Source: an uncultured Eubacteriales bacterium (GTDB lineage Bacteria; Bacillota; Clostridia; Saccharofermentanales; UBA5734). Taken from it: 48,620 nt of DNA. The stretch spans positions 1 through 48,620 of the forward strand of contig CAILLO010000077.1 in assembly GCA_903835065.1 (NCBI GenBank). Direction: 5' to 3'. The notes below the pieces were generated by a model, which was not told where the DNA came from, made no database searches, and saw only the letters and a program-made list of their open reading frames with translations. A program made the translations under genes and the position numbers. Shown one piece after another: positions 1 through 9,093 of the stretch. Each line of letters opens with the position of its first letter. Within the stretch, counting starts at the first letter, position 1.

Positions 1-426
1 AACGAGGGTCCCGACTTCGTCGAGGACGTCCCTCGCCGTTCCGTCCCCGCCGGCGAAGAGCAGCAGATCCACGCCCTGGTCCGCCAAGTCGCGCGCCGCC
101 CTCTTCGTGTCTTCGGGCCCCGTGCCCCCCGGCGCGAGATGTCCTAGAATCGTCGCGTTCAGGCCGCACGAGACCAGGAGGGCCTCCCCCATGTCCGATG
201 GATAGGAGAAGATCTCGAGCCGACCGGCGACCGGCCGAAGAACCTCCAGGGCGACACGCGCTCTCTCGCCGCTCTCCGGCCGCGCCCCCATCTCGAGCGC
301 CCTGCGGACCGTCGACGCTCCGTCGCTGCCCTTCAGGCCCACCCGTCCGCCGATTCCGGCGACCGGGTTCACGAGAAATCCGAGCCGGAAGACTTTCGTT
401 TTCCCTTCCCGGCTAGATCCGCCCAT
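1..426 (-). CDS. ATP-NAD kinase family protein (3' end outside window)
   Basis: The minus strand reads openly from an ATG at 424-426 to the window edge, giving 142 residues of an incomplete protein. The N-terminal stretch GFLVNPVAGIGGRVGLKGSDG-like (residues about 15-35) and a GGDGT motif near residue 128 match the COG3199 branch of the NAD-kinase superfamily (ATP-NAD kinase/AcoX-like), which binds a nucleotide at GGDGT. The ATG lies inside the last codons of the upstream glycine-dehydrogenase-like gene, an overlap of 14 bases, so the two are probably co-translated. The ribosome site is weak (AGAAAAAG), so the exact start is less sure than the family. Whether it makes NADP or phosphorylates another substrate cannot be told without the C-terminal half. 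Confidence 0.8.
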   Translation of the reverse strand, partial: MGGSSREGKTKVFRLGFLVNPVAGIGGRVGLKGSDGASTVRRALEMGARPESGERARVALEVLRPVAGRLEIFSYPSDMGEALLVSCGLNATILGHLAPGGTGPEDTKRAARDLADQGVDLLLFAGGDGTARDVLDEVGTLV

Positions 427-1975
427 GCTTTTTCTGGTAGGCTTTCCAAGTCAGGGCCCAACGGTCCGGATCGTCGAACTCCTCCTCGTGGATGCGCTTG
501 TGGATGACGGAATGGTAGGGTGCGTTCTTCACGAAAGCCGGGTTCCCGTACGCTTCCTCGGCGACCTTGCGGACGACGGCGCAGTATTCTTCGATGTCGT
601 CCTTGCTGTAGGACTCGCAGGGTTCCAGCGTCATCGGTTCGGGAACCAGCCAGGGGTGGTGGCTGGACCAGAACCACGGAATCCCGTAGTCCAGCATCCT
701 CCGGTTCATGTCCTCGCTGCCCACGTTCACGTCGTTCTTCAGCTTCTCGAAGCTGTAGCGGATCTGTTCCTGCCGTGCGATGCCGTTCCCCTGGAACGCA
801 CTGGAGACGCCGGGGATGGTCTCCATGATCTTCTGCATGTAGTTGTTGTTGATGACGGATACGTCCGCGCATTCGCGAAGCCAGCGGGGACCCATCATCG
901 CCGTCCATGCATAGGCGCGGAGCACGACGCCGGCGCACCCCAGATAGTCCCGGATCTTGCCGATGTTCTCCGGCCGGTCATAGTCCAGCCAATACCGGTT
1001 TCCATCGGATTCGACGACCGGGACGGGCAGGTATCGAGCGAGGAAGCCGCGACAGCAGAGGGCCCCGGTCGCCGGCCCGGAGCAGCCGTGCGGCGTGCCG
1101 AAGGTCTTGTGGACGTTGAAGTGGCACATGTCGAATCCGGCTTCTTTCGCGCGGGCGACCCCGAGGAACGCGTTCGCGTTCGCCTGGTCGTAGAAGCAGA
1201 GGGCGCCGACGGAGTGCAGGATCTTCGTGATTTCGGCGGCATGGGGGTTGTAGATGCCGATGTCCTCGGGATTCGTCATGAAAATCGCCGCTGTGCGTTT
1301 CGATGCCGCGGCGCGGATGGCTTCGAGGTCCGGAATCCCGCGTTCATCGGGGTAGATCGTGATGATCTTGTATCCCGCCGTCGCGGGCGTCGCCGCATCG
1401 CAGGGGTGCGAGAAGATCGTGGTGATGACCTCGTCCCGCTGGTCCGCCTCGCCGCGTGCGGCATGGTAGGCCCGCACGATGGAAGCCGCGGTGTAGACGG
1501 CGTGGTTCCCGCCCCCCGGCTGCAGCGTGACGGCGTCCATTCCGGAGATCTCCAGGCAGACCTTCTGGAACTTGTGGAAGATCTCCAGGATGCCCTGGAC
1601 GGTGGTCGGGTCCTGGTCAGGGTGGAGTTCCGCGAACCCGGGATCCTGCGCGAGCGTCTCGTTGATCCGAGGGTTGTACTTCATGGTACAGGTGCCTTCG
1701 CTGAGGTCGTTGGACAGGTTGGACCCCATCGTCTCCTGGGACAGGTGGATCCAGTGCTGGAGGACGTGCTTCTGGGACAGCTCGGGCAGCACGGGGGGGC
1801 TAGCCCTGCGTGTGCCCCGGGGCAGACGGCCGGCGACGTCCCCCACCTGCTCGACGATCGCTTCGTCGACGTCGGGGGGGAGAATCCCCCTGACTCCGGG
1901 CGTGGACATCTCGTAGACGATCGGTTCGTCCCAGCTCGCCTGGTGGAAATTCTTCCGGATCCTCGGCTCGGCCAT
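413..1975 (-). CDS. Glycine dehydrogenase subunit 2-like protein (GcvPB-like, divergent)
   Basis: This 520-residue PLP enzyme resembles subunit 2 of the two-subunit P-protein, which decarboxylates glycine on the H-protein lipoyl arm. The CTMKYNP motif (about residues 96-102) and NVHKTF with the probable PLP lysine at about K290 are present. The glycine-rich loop after the lysine, normally HGGGGPG, is HGCSGPATG here, so it is a divergent member. I chose the ATG at 1973-1975 because GGAAGGAG lies 8 bases upstream; an in-frame start at 1993 has no such site. It follows the subunit 1-like gene by 30 bases. No gcvT, gcvH or lipoamide dehydrogenase gene is in the window, so a true glycine cleavage role is doubtful. 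Confidence 0.8.
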   Translation of the reverse strand: MAEPRIRKNFHQASWDEPIVYEMSTPGVRGILPPDVDEAIVEQVGDVAGRLPRGTRRASPPVLPELSQKHVLQHWIHLSQETMGSNLSNDLSEGTCTMKYNPRINETLAQDPGFAELHPDQDPTTVQGILEIFHKFQKVCLEISGMDAVTLQPGGGNHAVYTAASIVRAYHAARGEADQRDEVITTIFSHPCDAATPATAGYKIITIYPDERGIPDLEAIRAAASKRTAAIFMTNPEDIGIYNPHAAEITKILHSVGALCFYDQANANAFLGVARAKEAGFDMCHFNVHKTFGTPHGCSGPATGALCCRGFLARYLPVPVVESDGNRYWLDYDRPENIGKIRDYLGCAGVVLRAYAWTAMMGPRWLRECADVSVINNNYMQKIMETIPGVSSAFQGNGIARQEQIRYSFEKLKNDVNVGSEDMNRRMLDYGIPWFWSSHHPWLVPEPMTLEPCESYSKDDIEEYCAVVRKVAEEAYGNPAFVKNAPYHSVIHKRIHEEEFDDPDRWALTWKAYQKKHGRI

Positions 1976-2005
1976 GTTCACCGCTCCTTCCACGGATTCC
2001 TCCGG

Positions 2006-3394
2006 TCAGCGGCAGATCGCCGTCAATGCGGCGACCAGCCTTTCGATGTCTTCCTTCTCGTGAACTTCGGTGATGCTGAACAGGGCGCTCTGGCCGACCG
2101 GGAAGTCCTTAGAGACGTCCTTTCCGCCGAAGATGCCGAAGTCCAGCAGCGCACCGTCGATGTCGGCCACCGTTCGGCCGGTCCCGTTGAAATCGACGAG
2201 GAAGTCGGAATAGCTGATGGAATCGAAAGCGATCTTCACGCCGGGAATCCTCGCGAGCAGCTCCTTCGCGTAGGCGACCCGCTGCAGGATCCCCTCGCCG
2301 AGTTCGACGAGCCCCTGCGGCCCCATGAGGGCCAGGTAGACGCCGGCGACGATGCCGTGGAGGGCCGCGCAGGTGCCGATGAAGTCCTTGCCCTTTTCCC
2401 GGGACGCATAGGAGGTCCGCTCGTAGAAGACCTCGCCGAACCCGTACTCCCCTTCCGTCGAAGTCTCGCAGATGCCGAACAGCAGGGAGGGGTATTCGCC
2501 GACGAACGCCTTCGAGTCCCGGGTGCAGATGAATCCGCCGAGCCCGCCGCCATAGCTCATGTGAAGACCCAGTGGCTGGAAGTCTCCGACGGCGTAGTCC
2601 GCACCCTGGAGGCCGGGTGCCTCCAGGACGCCCAGCGACGTCGGATCCGCTCCCACGATGACCAGGGCTCCGACGGACCGCGCGAGCCGGCAGATCTCCT
2701 CGGCCTGCGTCTCGATCGTGCCGAGGTAGGTCGGATTCTCGAAGTACACGGCGGCAGTGTCCGCGTTCAGGCACCGCTGCAGGTCGGCGAGGTCCAGGAG
2801 GCCGGTGGCGGGGTCATATGCGATTTCGCGGACCGCGATGTCGGGCAGACAGTAGTTGTGCACGATCGACCGGCGGGATGGACCAGAATTGCGCGCGAAG
2901 AGGACTTCCTTCCGGCCCAGGGTGCGGGAGGCCATCCGGCAGGCGATCGCGGCGGCGTTGCCCCAGTCGTACGTCGGAGTGGAGCAGGCTTCGAAGCCGG
3001 TCAGCTCGCCGAGCATGGAGCTGGTCTCGAAGAGGGCCTGGAACTTGCCGTGGTCGGAATAGGCGTCGCCGACATAGGCCGTCAGGAACTCGTCGCGACC
3101 GATGATCGTGTCGCACACGGCCGGCACGTGGTGCTTCCAGGTGCCTCCGCCGAGGAAGCAGAGGTTGTCCTTCGTGTTCCGGTTCTTTTTGAGGAGGGCC
3201 TCGACGTGGCGCTGCAACCGGTATTCGGACAGGATGGGCTCCGGGATGTCCAGGGTGCCCCGGAACCGGAGCGCTTCCGGAATTTCGCGATATATGTCCT
3301 CCGAACTCTCCATCCCCAGGAAGTCCAGCATCTGCCTCTTCACCCGGGGTTCGGAATTCGGGATGTACGGGTGGACGTCGTGGGTCCTGCTCAT
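2006..3394 (-). CDS. Glycine dehydrogenase subunit 1-like protein (GcvPA-like, divergent)
   Basis: A 462-residue partner of the downstream GcvPB-like protein. The N-terminus (HPYIPNSEPRVKRQMLDFLG) follows the GcvPA pattern of a YIPN segment followed by a helical region, and FLGGGTWKHHVPA and TAYVGDAYSDHGKFQALFE correspond to the GcvPA segments FLGAGxxxHxxP and TAYTPYQPEVSQGTLQ. The second segment has lost its usual residues, so the active site must differ. The two subunits of classical GcvP form the PLP pocket together, and the same is inferred here. The ATG at 3392-3394 is preceded by TTGGAGG at 8 bases; the longer reading starting at a TTG would begin inside that ribosome site. Located in a sugar operon, 15 bases after a DeoC-type aldolase. 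Confidence 0.8.
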   Translation of the reverse strand: MSRTHDVHPYIPNSEPRVKRQMLDFLGMESSEDIYREIPEALRFRGTLDIPEPILSEYRLQRHVEALLKKNRNTKDNLCFLGGGTWKHHVPAVCDTIIGRDEFLTAYVGDAYSDHGKFQALFETSSMLGELTGFEACSTPTYDWGNAAAIACRMASRTLGRKEVLFARNSGPSRRSIVHNYCLPDIAVREIAYDPATGLLDLADLQRCLNADTAAVYFENPTYLGTIETQAEEICRLARSVGALVIVGADPTSLGVLEAPGLQGADYAVGDFQPLGLHMSYGGGLGGFICTRDSKAFVGEYPSLLFGICETSTEGEYGFGEVFYERTSYASREKGKDFIGTCAALHGIVAGVYLALMGPQGLVELGEGILQRVAYAKELLARIPGVKIAFDSISYSDFLVDFNGTGRTVADIDGALLDFGIFGGKDVSKDFPVGQSALFSITEVHEKEDIERLVAALTAICR

Positions 3395-3409
3395 GGGAGG
3401 TGCCTCCAA

Positions 3410-4168
3410 TCAGTAGCCGGATTCTTTTCCGGCGGCCTGTGGGACCGGCTCGGCATATGCGTTCCGGTCGAGGTCGGGAACCTCGATGCCACCGGGCACC
3501 GCCTCGGCCTGCTGCATGATCTTGATCGCGCTGGAGAGGCCGATGCCGAAGCGGTCGACGCCGAGCGCGTACATGGCGACGAGCGTGTCGACGTCCCGGA
3601 CGCCTCCGGCGGCCTTGACCTTGCAGCGGTCTCCGACGGTCTTCTTCATCAGGGCGACGTGGTGGAGCGTCGTCGGCGAACTGGAGAAGCCCGTGCCGCT
3701 CTTCACGTAGTCGCAGCCGCAGTCGCGGACGATTTCGGAGGCCTCGACGATCTGCTCGTCGGAGAGGAGCATCGCCTCGATGATGACTTTCAGAGAAAAG
3801 CCGCGCGTGGCCTCCCTCACGGCCAGGATGTCGTCGCGCACGCGGTCGTGGAACCCGCTCTTGAGGAATCCGACGTTCATGACCATGTCGATCTGGTCCG
3901 CGCCGAGGTCCATGAAGTACTTCGCCTGCCAGACCTTGTTCGCGGTCACTTCCTGACCGGAAGGGAAGGCCAGGGAGGTGCCGAATTCCGTGGAGGAGCC
4001 TTTCAGGGCCTTGGCGAGGTCTTCCGAATAGCTCTGCCAGATGAAGGCGCAACCGAAGTCGTACTTGCGGCAGGCGGCCACGAGGTCCAGAAAATCCCCG
4101 TGGGTCGTGTCGATCTTCAGGGCGCTGGCGTCGATGGTCCGGGCGATGTCGTGTGCGGTGAGTTTCAT
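3410..4168 (-). CDS. DeoC-type aldolase
   Basis: A 252-residue class I aldolase of the deoxyribose-phosphate aldolase family. The catalytic residues are visible: Asp94 in QIDMVMN, the Schiff-base lysine K156 in YVKSGTGF, and the second lysine K185 in KVKAAGG. Family members join or split acetaldehyde and glyceraldehyde-3-phosphate; here the substrate may be a different deoxy or keto sugar phosphate made by the surrounding enzymes. The start ATG is preceded by GAAGGAGG at 5 bases. The gene lies between an Old Yellow Enzyme gene (20 bases upstream) and the GcvPA-like gene. No nucleoside phosphorylase or phosphopentomutase gene is nearby, so a nucleoside salvage role is less likely than sugar catabolism. 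Confidence 0.85.
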   Translation of the reverse strand: MKLTAHDIARTIDASALKIDTTHGDFLDLVAACRKYDFGCAFIWQSYSEDLAKALKGSSTEFGTSLAFPSGQEVTANKVWQAKYFMDLGADQIDMVMNVGFLKSGFHDRVRDDILAVREATRGFSLKVIIEAMLLSDEQIVEASEIVRDCGCDYVKSGTGFSSSPTTLHHVALMKKTVGDRCKVKAAGGVRDVDTLVAMYALGVDRFGIGLSSAIKIMQQAEAVPGGIEVPDLDRNAYAEPVPQAAGKESGY

Positions 4169-4188
4169 GGGGCCCTCCTTCTTTGGGG

Positions 4189-5433
4189 TCAGGTGTGCAT
4201 TGCGTCGACTTTCCCGAGTTTCTTGCGCATCTGCGTGAAGACTTCGGTATAGTGGCGGTTGTAGGTGGGACAGCCGATGTGTTCCTGCCGGATCATGAGT
4301 TCGAGGCAATTCAGGCAGGAGGTGCAGTATTCGACTTCGGATTCGCGGTGCTCCATCAGCTTCCGTGGGGTCAGGGGATCCGCGAAGGATTGCCGGCCGA
4401 GTCCGACCATGTCCATGACTCCGTCCTCGATGCATTTGGCCGCATAGGGGAACAGCGCGGTGTCGGACGGCTTCATGGCGCCCAGGTTCGTGCTCTTCCC
4501 GTCGCGGAAGGGGGCGAAGTGCGAGCCGACGACGACGGTCTCCGGACGGCAGGTCTTCTTGAGGAGGCTGGCGAAATAGGAGTGCATGAAGGTCATGTAG
4601 GTGTGGTCCCGATCGGCCTCGACGTAGGAGATCGTGATCGTCGGATTGCCGATGGTCTCGACGAAGTAGGAGGCCCCGCGCTCCTCCAGGCCCCGGATCA
4701 GGTCGAGAGGTTCGGTCATGTCCATGACGGGCGAATCGGGAGAGGCCGACCCGAATCCGCCGGGGAATCCTTCCCAGAGGGAGACCTTCGAGCCGATCAG
4801 GAATCGGGGATCGGGAACGGCCTTGCGGATCCGTTCGTAGAGGTCGTAGGCGAACCGGGAGCGCTTCTCCCAGCTGCCACCGTATTTCCAGTCGCGGTCG
4901 TTGTAAGGCCGGAGGATCTGGTTGCCGAGATAGCCGTGGCAGAATTTCATGTCGATGCCGTCGGCGCCGGCGTCATAGGCGACCTTCGAGGCCAGGACGA
5001 ATTCATCGATCATGGCGTCGACTTCCTCCTCGCGCAGGAGGTCGCCTTCGTAACCCGGGAGGTTCTTCACGGTCACGCGGCGAGAGAATTTCGGGTTGGA
5101 CAGTTCACCGGCGTGCGTGAGCTGGAAGACGAAGATCGCGCCCGGTTCGATTTCCTTCATCCGGCGGACGAATGTGGAAATGGCCTTGGCGTTCTTCGGC
5201 ATGATCTCGAGCTGGGCGAGACGGGAGCGGCTCTCGCCAGTGATGGTGATGGCCTCGAGGTCGATGAAGGAGAACCCGCCCTTGAAGAGGTTCTCGTAGC
5301 GGTGGTACGTCAGATCCGAAGGGTTGCCCTCCGCGTCGGCGTCGCTGCATTCCATGGGTTGTGCGAAGAAGCGGTTGGCGGCCGTCAGGGGTCCGATCTT
5401 CACGGGGGAGAGAAGAGTTCCGCGGTAATCCAT
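4189..5433 (-). CDS. NADH:flavin oxidoreductase, Old Yellow Enzyme family with Fe-S motif
   Basis: A 414-residue TIM-barrel flavoprotein. The start (LLSPVKIGPLTAANRFFAQP) is the usual FMN-binding N-terminus of the enoate reductase/2,4-dienoyl-CoA reductase branch. A cysteine set C370-x2-C373-x2-C376-x11-C388 near the C-terminus matches the [4Fe-4S] site of that branch, which passes electrons to FMN. The protein ends soon after, so the C-terminal NAD(P)H-binding flavodoxin-like domains of the full-length reductases are missing. Such single-domain forms need a separate electron donor. It probably reduces an activated double bond or removes a group from a sugar-derived intermediate. ATG at 5431-5433 has AAGGAGG 5 bases upstream. 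Confidence 0.85.
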   Translation of the reverse strand: MDYRGTLLSPVKIGPLTAANRFFAQPMECSDADAEGNPSDLTYHRYENLFKGGFSFIDLEAITITGESRSRLAQLEIMPKNAKAISTFVRRMKEIEPGAIFVFQLTHAGELSNPKFSRRVTVKNLPGYEGDLLREEEVDAMIDEFVLASKVAYDAGADGIDMKFCHGYLGNQILRPYNDRDWKYGGSWEKRSRFAYDLYERIRKAVPDPRFLIGSKVSLWEGFPGGFGSASPDSPVMDMTEPLDLIRGLEERGASYFVETIGNPTITISYVEADRDHTYMTFMHSYFASLLKKTCRPETVVVGSHFAPFRDGKSTNLGAMKPSDTALFPYAAKCIEDGVMDMVGLGRQSFADPLTPRKLMEHRESEVEYCTSCLNCLELMIRQEHIGCPTYNRHYTEVFTQMRKKLGKVDAMHT

Positions 5434-5447
5434 GAGGTCCTCCTTGT

Positions 5448-6509
5448 TCAGAGCACGATGCGTTCGGAGAGGTCAGGGCACACCAGCACCTTGACGAGGT
5501 CCTTGTTCTCGTGCAGTTCCTTCAGGGCGATTTCCAGTTCTTCGAGCGGCACGACCATGGAGATCAGCGGCCGAGGGTCGATGCGCCCGTATTTCAGCAG
5601 GTCGATGGCGACCTCCCAGTCGTGCCCGATGCCCGCACAGGACCCGCCCACCTTCTTTTCGTGGATCACGAACTGCACCGGAGGCACCTTCATGAAGTCG
5701 TCATCCGAGCAGATACCGAAGGCTTCCAGCTTTCCGCCCCGCCGCAGCATCCGGAACGCCTGCTCGTAGGTCTGGCTCCGGCCGACGGCCTCGATCACGT
5801 AGTCGGCTCCGACGCCGCCGGTGAGGCGCATCACTTCGGCGACGGCGTCCGGGGTCTTCGAAATGTCGATGACGAAATCGGCGGAGACCCGCTTCGCCAT
5901 TTCCAGCCGAGCGGGCTGGGAGTCGATGACGATGACGGGGGAGGCGCCGCGCAGCTTCGCCATGACCGCGTGGATGATGCCGAGCCCCGCGCCGATGACG
6001 ACGACGGAGGAGCCGAGTTCGCAATTCATCTTGCGCGAGGCGTTGATGGTAGTCGTCAGGGGCTCGATGAAGGCGGCCGAATAATCGTCCACGGTGTCCG
6101 GCACGACGTAGCAGTTCTTCCAGGGGGCCTTCACGTACTCGGCATAGGCGCCGTCCACGTGGATGCCGATCTGCTGGAACGAGGAACACAGCAGGGGTTC
6201 TCCGCGGCGGCAGTGGTAGCAGGTGCCGCAGGTGATGCAGATGTCCACGGCGACCCGGTCCCCGGGGCGGATCTTCTGGACGTTCCGGCCGACCTCCTCG
6301 ACGATTCCCCAGAATTCGTGGCCCGTGACGAGCGGAAGGCAGGCGACCTCATCGGCGTACTTGCCGTTGTAGGATCCCCAATCGGAGCCGCAGATCCCGC
6401 AGTATCGGACCTTGATGAGAACTTCCTCGTCGCCGATCGTGGGGACGGGGATCCGCTTGAGCACGAGTTTTCCCGGTTTCTCCAGGACCATGGCCTTCAT
6501 GGTTCGCAT
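5448..6509 (-). CDS. Zinc-dependent medium-chain alcohol/polyol dehydrogenase
   Basis: A 353-residue MDR enzyme of the sorbitol/threonine dehydrogenase type. Catalytic zinc ligands are visible in CGICGSD (C37) and TGHEF (H64, E65). The structural zinc lobe is complete (C94, C97, C100, C108). The Rossmann fold carries VVVIGAGLGI around residues 170-180, with an acidic residue after the second strand (VIDSQ), suggesting NAD rather than NADP. It likely oxidises a secondary hydroxyl of a sugar or polyol. The start ATG has GGAAGGAG about 8 bases upstream. It sits 14 bases before the Old Yellow Enzyme gene and 15 bases after a TIM-barrel isomerase gene, in the same operon. Confidence 0.88.
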   Translation of the reverse strand: MRTMKAMVLEKPGKLVLKRIPVPTIGDEEVLIKVRYCGICGSDWGSYNGKYADEVACLPLVTGHEFWGIVEEVGRNVQKIRPGDRVAVDICITCGTCYHCRRGEPLLCSSFQQIGIHVDGAYAEYVKAPWKNCYVVPDTVDDYSAAFIEPLTTTINASRKMNCELGSSVVVIGAGLGIIHAVMAKLRGASPVIVIDSQPARLEMAKRVSADFVIDISKTPDAVAEVMRLTGGVGADYVIEAVGRSQTYEQAFRMLRRGGKLEAFGICSDDDFMKVPPVQFVIHEKKVGGSCAGIGHDWEVAIDLLKYGRIDPRPLISMVVPLEELEIALKELHENKDLVKVLVCPDLSERIVL

Positions 6510-6524
6510 CGGTCGGTCTCCTTC

Positions 6525-7502
6525 CTATCGCTGGAACAGCTTGTCGTTTCTTCCTTCATAGGGTGCGTGGATCATGAGGGGCTTCAGGAACGCGATCGTC
6601 TTGTCGACGCCGTCCGCGCGGGACATCGTGACGTCTTCGTGTTCATAGGAGAAGACGCCGTCGTATCCGACCAGAAACAGTTCGGTGATGATGCGCTTCC
6701 AGTCGACGGAGCCCCAGCCGGGGATGCGGAAGCGGAACGAGCGGTCCAGGCCTCCCCAGTCGCGCTGGAGCATCCAGTACCCGCCACGGTCCATGTTGTG
6801 CCCGACGAGTTCGCAGTCCTTCGCGTGGACCCGGACGATCCGATCTCCGACTTCGTCGATGTACCGGCACAGGTCGATGCCGGTGAAAAGGAGGTTCGCA
6901 GGGTCGAAGTTGATGGCGAAGCTCGGGTGACCGCCGCACAGAGCGAGGCAGCGGAGGGTCGTGTTCAGGTCGTAGATGATGTTGTTCGGATGGGGCTCGA
7001 ACGCGACCTTCACGCCATACTGCCGGTACGCGTCCAGGACCGGCACCCAGCGTTCGACGAAAGCCGCCTCTTCGTCGGCCCAGCCGCCCGGATAGGGCCA
7101 GTCGTTGAAGCGTCCGAAGTTCCCGACGCCCGAGAAGGCGACGACGACGGGGACCTCGAGAGCGTTGGCGAGCCGGGCGGACCGCAGCATGCTCTCCGTT
7201 CCGAAGGCGATCTGTTCTTCCTTGGTCCCATCGAAGACGGAGGCGAGGTCCTTGCCGTGCGGACCCAGCACCAGTGGGGAATCGGCATGGTTCGACAGCG
7301 CCGATATGAAGAGTCCCGTATCCTCGATGGATTTCCGGAGCGCCGCCGCCCGGTTCCCCTTCAGGAGTTCCTCGGCGTCCAGTTGCCCGTTGCCGGTATA
7401 GGCAGGCAGCTCCAGGGCCTCGTAGCCTTTCGAGGCAGCGAGCGCGGCCACTTCGGCCAGCGGCGATTCCGAATAGTTCACGGCGCAGAAACCCACTTTC
7501 AC
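6525..7502 (-). CDS. Sugar phosphate isomerase/epimerase-like TIM-barrel protein (first of two)
   Basis: A 325-residue protein of the xylose isomerase-like TIM-barrel superfamily (IolE/IolI-like). The beginning VGFCAVNYSESPL, the central EPHPNN and INFDPANL segments, and HAKDCE followed by a C-terminal YEHED carry the acidic and histidine residues that bind a divalent metal in this fold. The start is a GTG at 7500-7502, with GGAAGGAG 6 bases upstream, and it overlaps the TGA of the preceding FGGY kinase by GTGA. Members isomerise, epimerise or eliminate from keto sugars. With the Gfo/Idh oxidoreductase in the operon, action on an oxidised sugar is plausible but not shown. Confidence 0.82.
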   Translation of the reverse strand: MKVGFCAVNYSESPLAEVAALAASKGYEALELPAYTGNGQLDAEELLKGNRAAALRKSIEDTGLFISALSNHADSPLVLGPHGKDLASVFDGTKEEQIAFGTESMLRSARLANALEVPVVVAFSGVGNFGRFNDWPYPGGWADEEAAFVERWVPVLDAYRQYGVKVAFEPHPNNIIYDLNTTLRCLALCGGHPSFAINFDPANLLFTGIDLCRYIDEVGDRIVRVHAKDCELVGHNMDRGGYWMLQRDWGGLDRSFRFRIPGWGSVDWKRIITELFLVGYDGVFSYEHEDVTMSRADGVDKTIAFLKPLMIHAPYEGRNDKLFQR

Positions 7503-9007
7503 GACGTTCTCCTTCCCTTCAGGTCCGCCAGACAATCCGTCCAGGCGCGATACTTCGACTTGAGTCCGGCATAGAGGGCCTGATGCTCCAGGTCGGGTGC
7601 CTGCAATCCTTCGTCCCGATGAAGGGCATCCACTCGCGAATAATCCGACCAGAACCCCGCCGCCCGGGCCGCGATGGCGGCCGCACCGAGGCTCGCGGCA
7701 TCCTGGTCGACGCTGGACTTGAGGATCGGCATGCCGAAGACGTCCGCGAAGATCTGCCTCCAAAGAGGGCTTCGGGCACCCCCGCCGCACAGGAGCATCC
7801 GGTCCTCGAGACGCACCTGCTTCTGGAGCGCGCCCAGGCAATAGCATCCCAGGTCCAGGGCGACTCCCTCCAGGACGGCTCGGAGCAGGTCGTCGCGGGT
7901 CGTCGACAGGGTGATTCCCGAGAAGGAACCCTGCAGGTCGGTCGACGCGTTCTGGGAACTGCCGCCCGCCAGCGTCGGGTTGAACAGCACCCCACGGGAT
8001 CCGGCAGGGACCGTGGCCGCGAGTTCGTCCATTTTGGAGTACGCGTCTCCGGACAGGTCCCGGCATAACACGTCGCGCGCCCATCGATAGGCTCTCCCCG
8101 CCGCGAAGATCGATACGCCGGACGTGAAGTAGCCCTTCTCGACATGTGCGAACACGAACGGTCGGGTCTGCCGGTCGAGCACCGGGGTGGCGGAAGTGAC
8201 GGCGATCCAACAAGAGGAACCGAGCGAGGTATAGACTCTTCCCTCGCCGATTCCGCGCGCCCCCAGCGCCATGCACGCATTGTCCACGCCTCCGCAGGCG
8301 ACGAGTGTGCCCGCGGCGAGTCCGCACTCGACGGAAGCCTCCGGGGTGACCGTGCCGACGACGGCATGGGACTCCCGGATTTCCGGTACCAGGTTCGCGT
8401 CGATGTCGGCGGCTTCCAGATATTCGGTGCGATACCGCCCGCTCTTCAAATCGAATAGGCCGCTGCCGGACGCGTAGGAAGGATCCGTGGCGACGACCCC
8501 GGTCAGCCGGAAATTGACATAGTCCTTGCTTCCGACGATTTTGTCGGTCCTGGCCCAGATTTCCGGCTGGTTCTTCTTCATCCACATCAGTTTCATGATC
8601 GAATACGTCTCGGGAGGATCCCCGTTCCCCGTGATTCCATACCAGTCGTCATAGGCGATGCGCGTGAAGAATTCTTCGGCTTCGGCTGTCGCTCGCGTGT
8701 CCGACCAGATCGGAACACTGTCCAGCAGGAGTCGACCGGACTTGTCCAGAGGCAGTGCGACGAGGCTCTGTCCGCTCAGCGCGACGGCGCGGACCTCGCG
8801 GGCAGGAATTCCGCTTTCCGCAAGAAGTCGGGCGGTGGTGTCGCAGACGGCCTGCCACCAGTCCTGGGGAGACTGTTCCTGTCTCCGTTCGGAGGGAAAG
8901 CGGGTCGCGTACTCCTGGAAGGCCTTGCGGAGCAAGCGGCCGTCCTCCTGATGGATGGAAGCCTTGATGCCACCGGTTCCCAGATCGTAGGACATGAGAT
9001 AGGACAA
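7499..9007 (-). CDS. FGGY-family carbohydrate kinase (xylulokinase-like)
   Basis: A 502-residue sugar kinase. The N-terminal phosphate-binding loop YDLGTGGIKAS (residues about 7-17), the CGGVDNAC segment with the probable catalytic aspartate, and the C-terminal GGGARSPLWRQIFADVFG ATP-site segment are the usual FGGY landmarks. Length is typical for xylulokinase. I chose a TTG start at 9005-9007: it has AGGAGG 8 bases upstream, while the ATG four codons later has no ribosome site. The gene follows the Gfo/Idh gene by 86 bases and overlaps the next isomerase by GTGA. It probably phosphorylates a ketose released by the upstream steps; the exact sugar is unknown. Confidence 0.85.
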   Translation of the reverse strand: MSYLMSYDLGTGGIKASIHQEDGRLLRKAFQEYATRFPSERRQEQSPQDWWQAVCDTTARLLAESGIPAREVRAVALSGQSLVALPLDKSGRLLLDSVPIWSDTRATAEAEEFFTRIAYDDWYGITGNGDPPETYSIMKLMWMKKNQPEIWARTDKIVGSKDYVNFRLTGVVATDPSYASGSGLFDLKSGRYRTEYLEAADIDANLVPEIRESHAVVGTVTPEASVECGLAAGTLVACGGVDNACMALGARGIGEGRVYTSLGSSCWIAVTSATPVLDRQTRPFVFAHVEKGYFTSGVSIFAAGRAYRWARDVLCRDLSGDAYSKMDELAATVPAGSRGVLFNPTLAGGSSQNASTDLQGSFSGITLSTTRDDLLRAVLEGVALDLGCYCLGALQKQVRLEDRMLLCGGGARSPLWRQIFADVFGMPILKSSVDQDAASLGAAAIAARAAGFWSDYSRVDALHRDEGLQAPDLEHQALYAGLKSKYRAWTDCLADLKGRRTS

Positions 9008-9093
9008 TCGCTTCGCCTCCTGCGCGGTCGAGGATTCGTCGTCATGGCTTGTGCCACGTTCCACCTCGGAAAGGAAAACGCGTCGGCGCCGGG

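Noticed and set aside
425-4252. Long plus-strand open frame opposite the glycine-dehydrogenase-like genes
   Set aside because: It runs antisense to well-recognised proteins, is rich in Arg/Gly/Asp without family motifs, and arises from codon bias of the GC-rich minus-strand genes.
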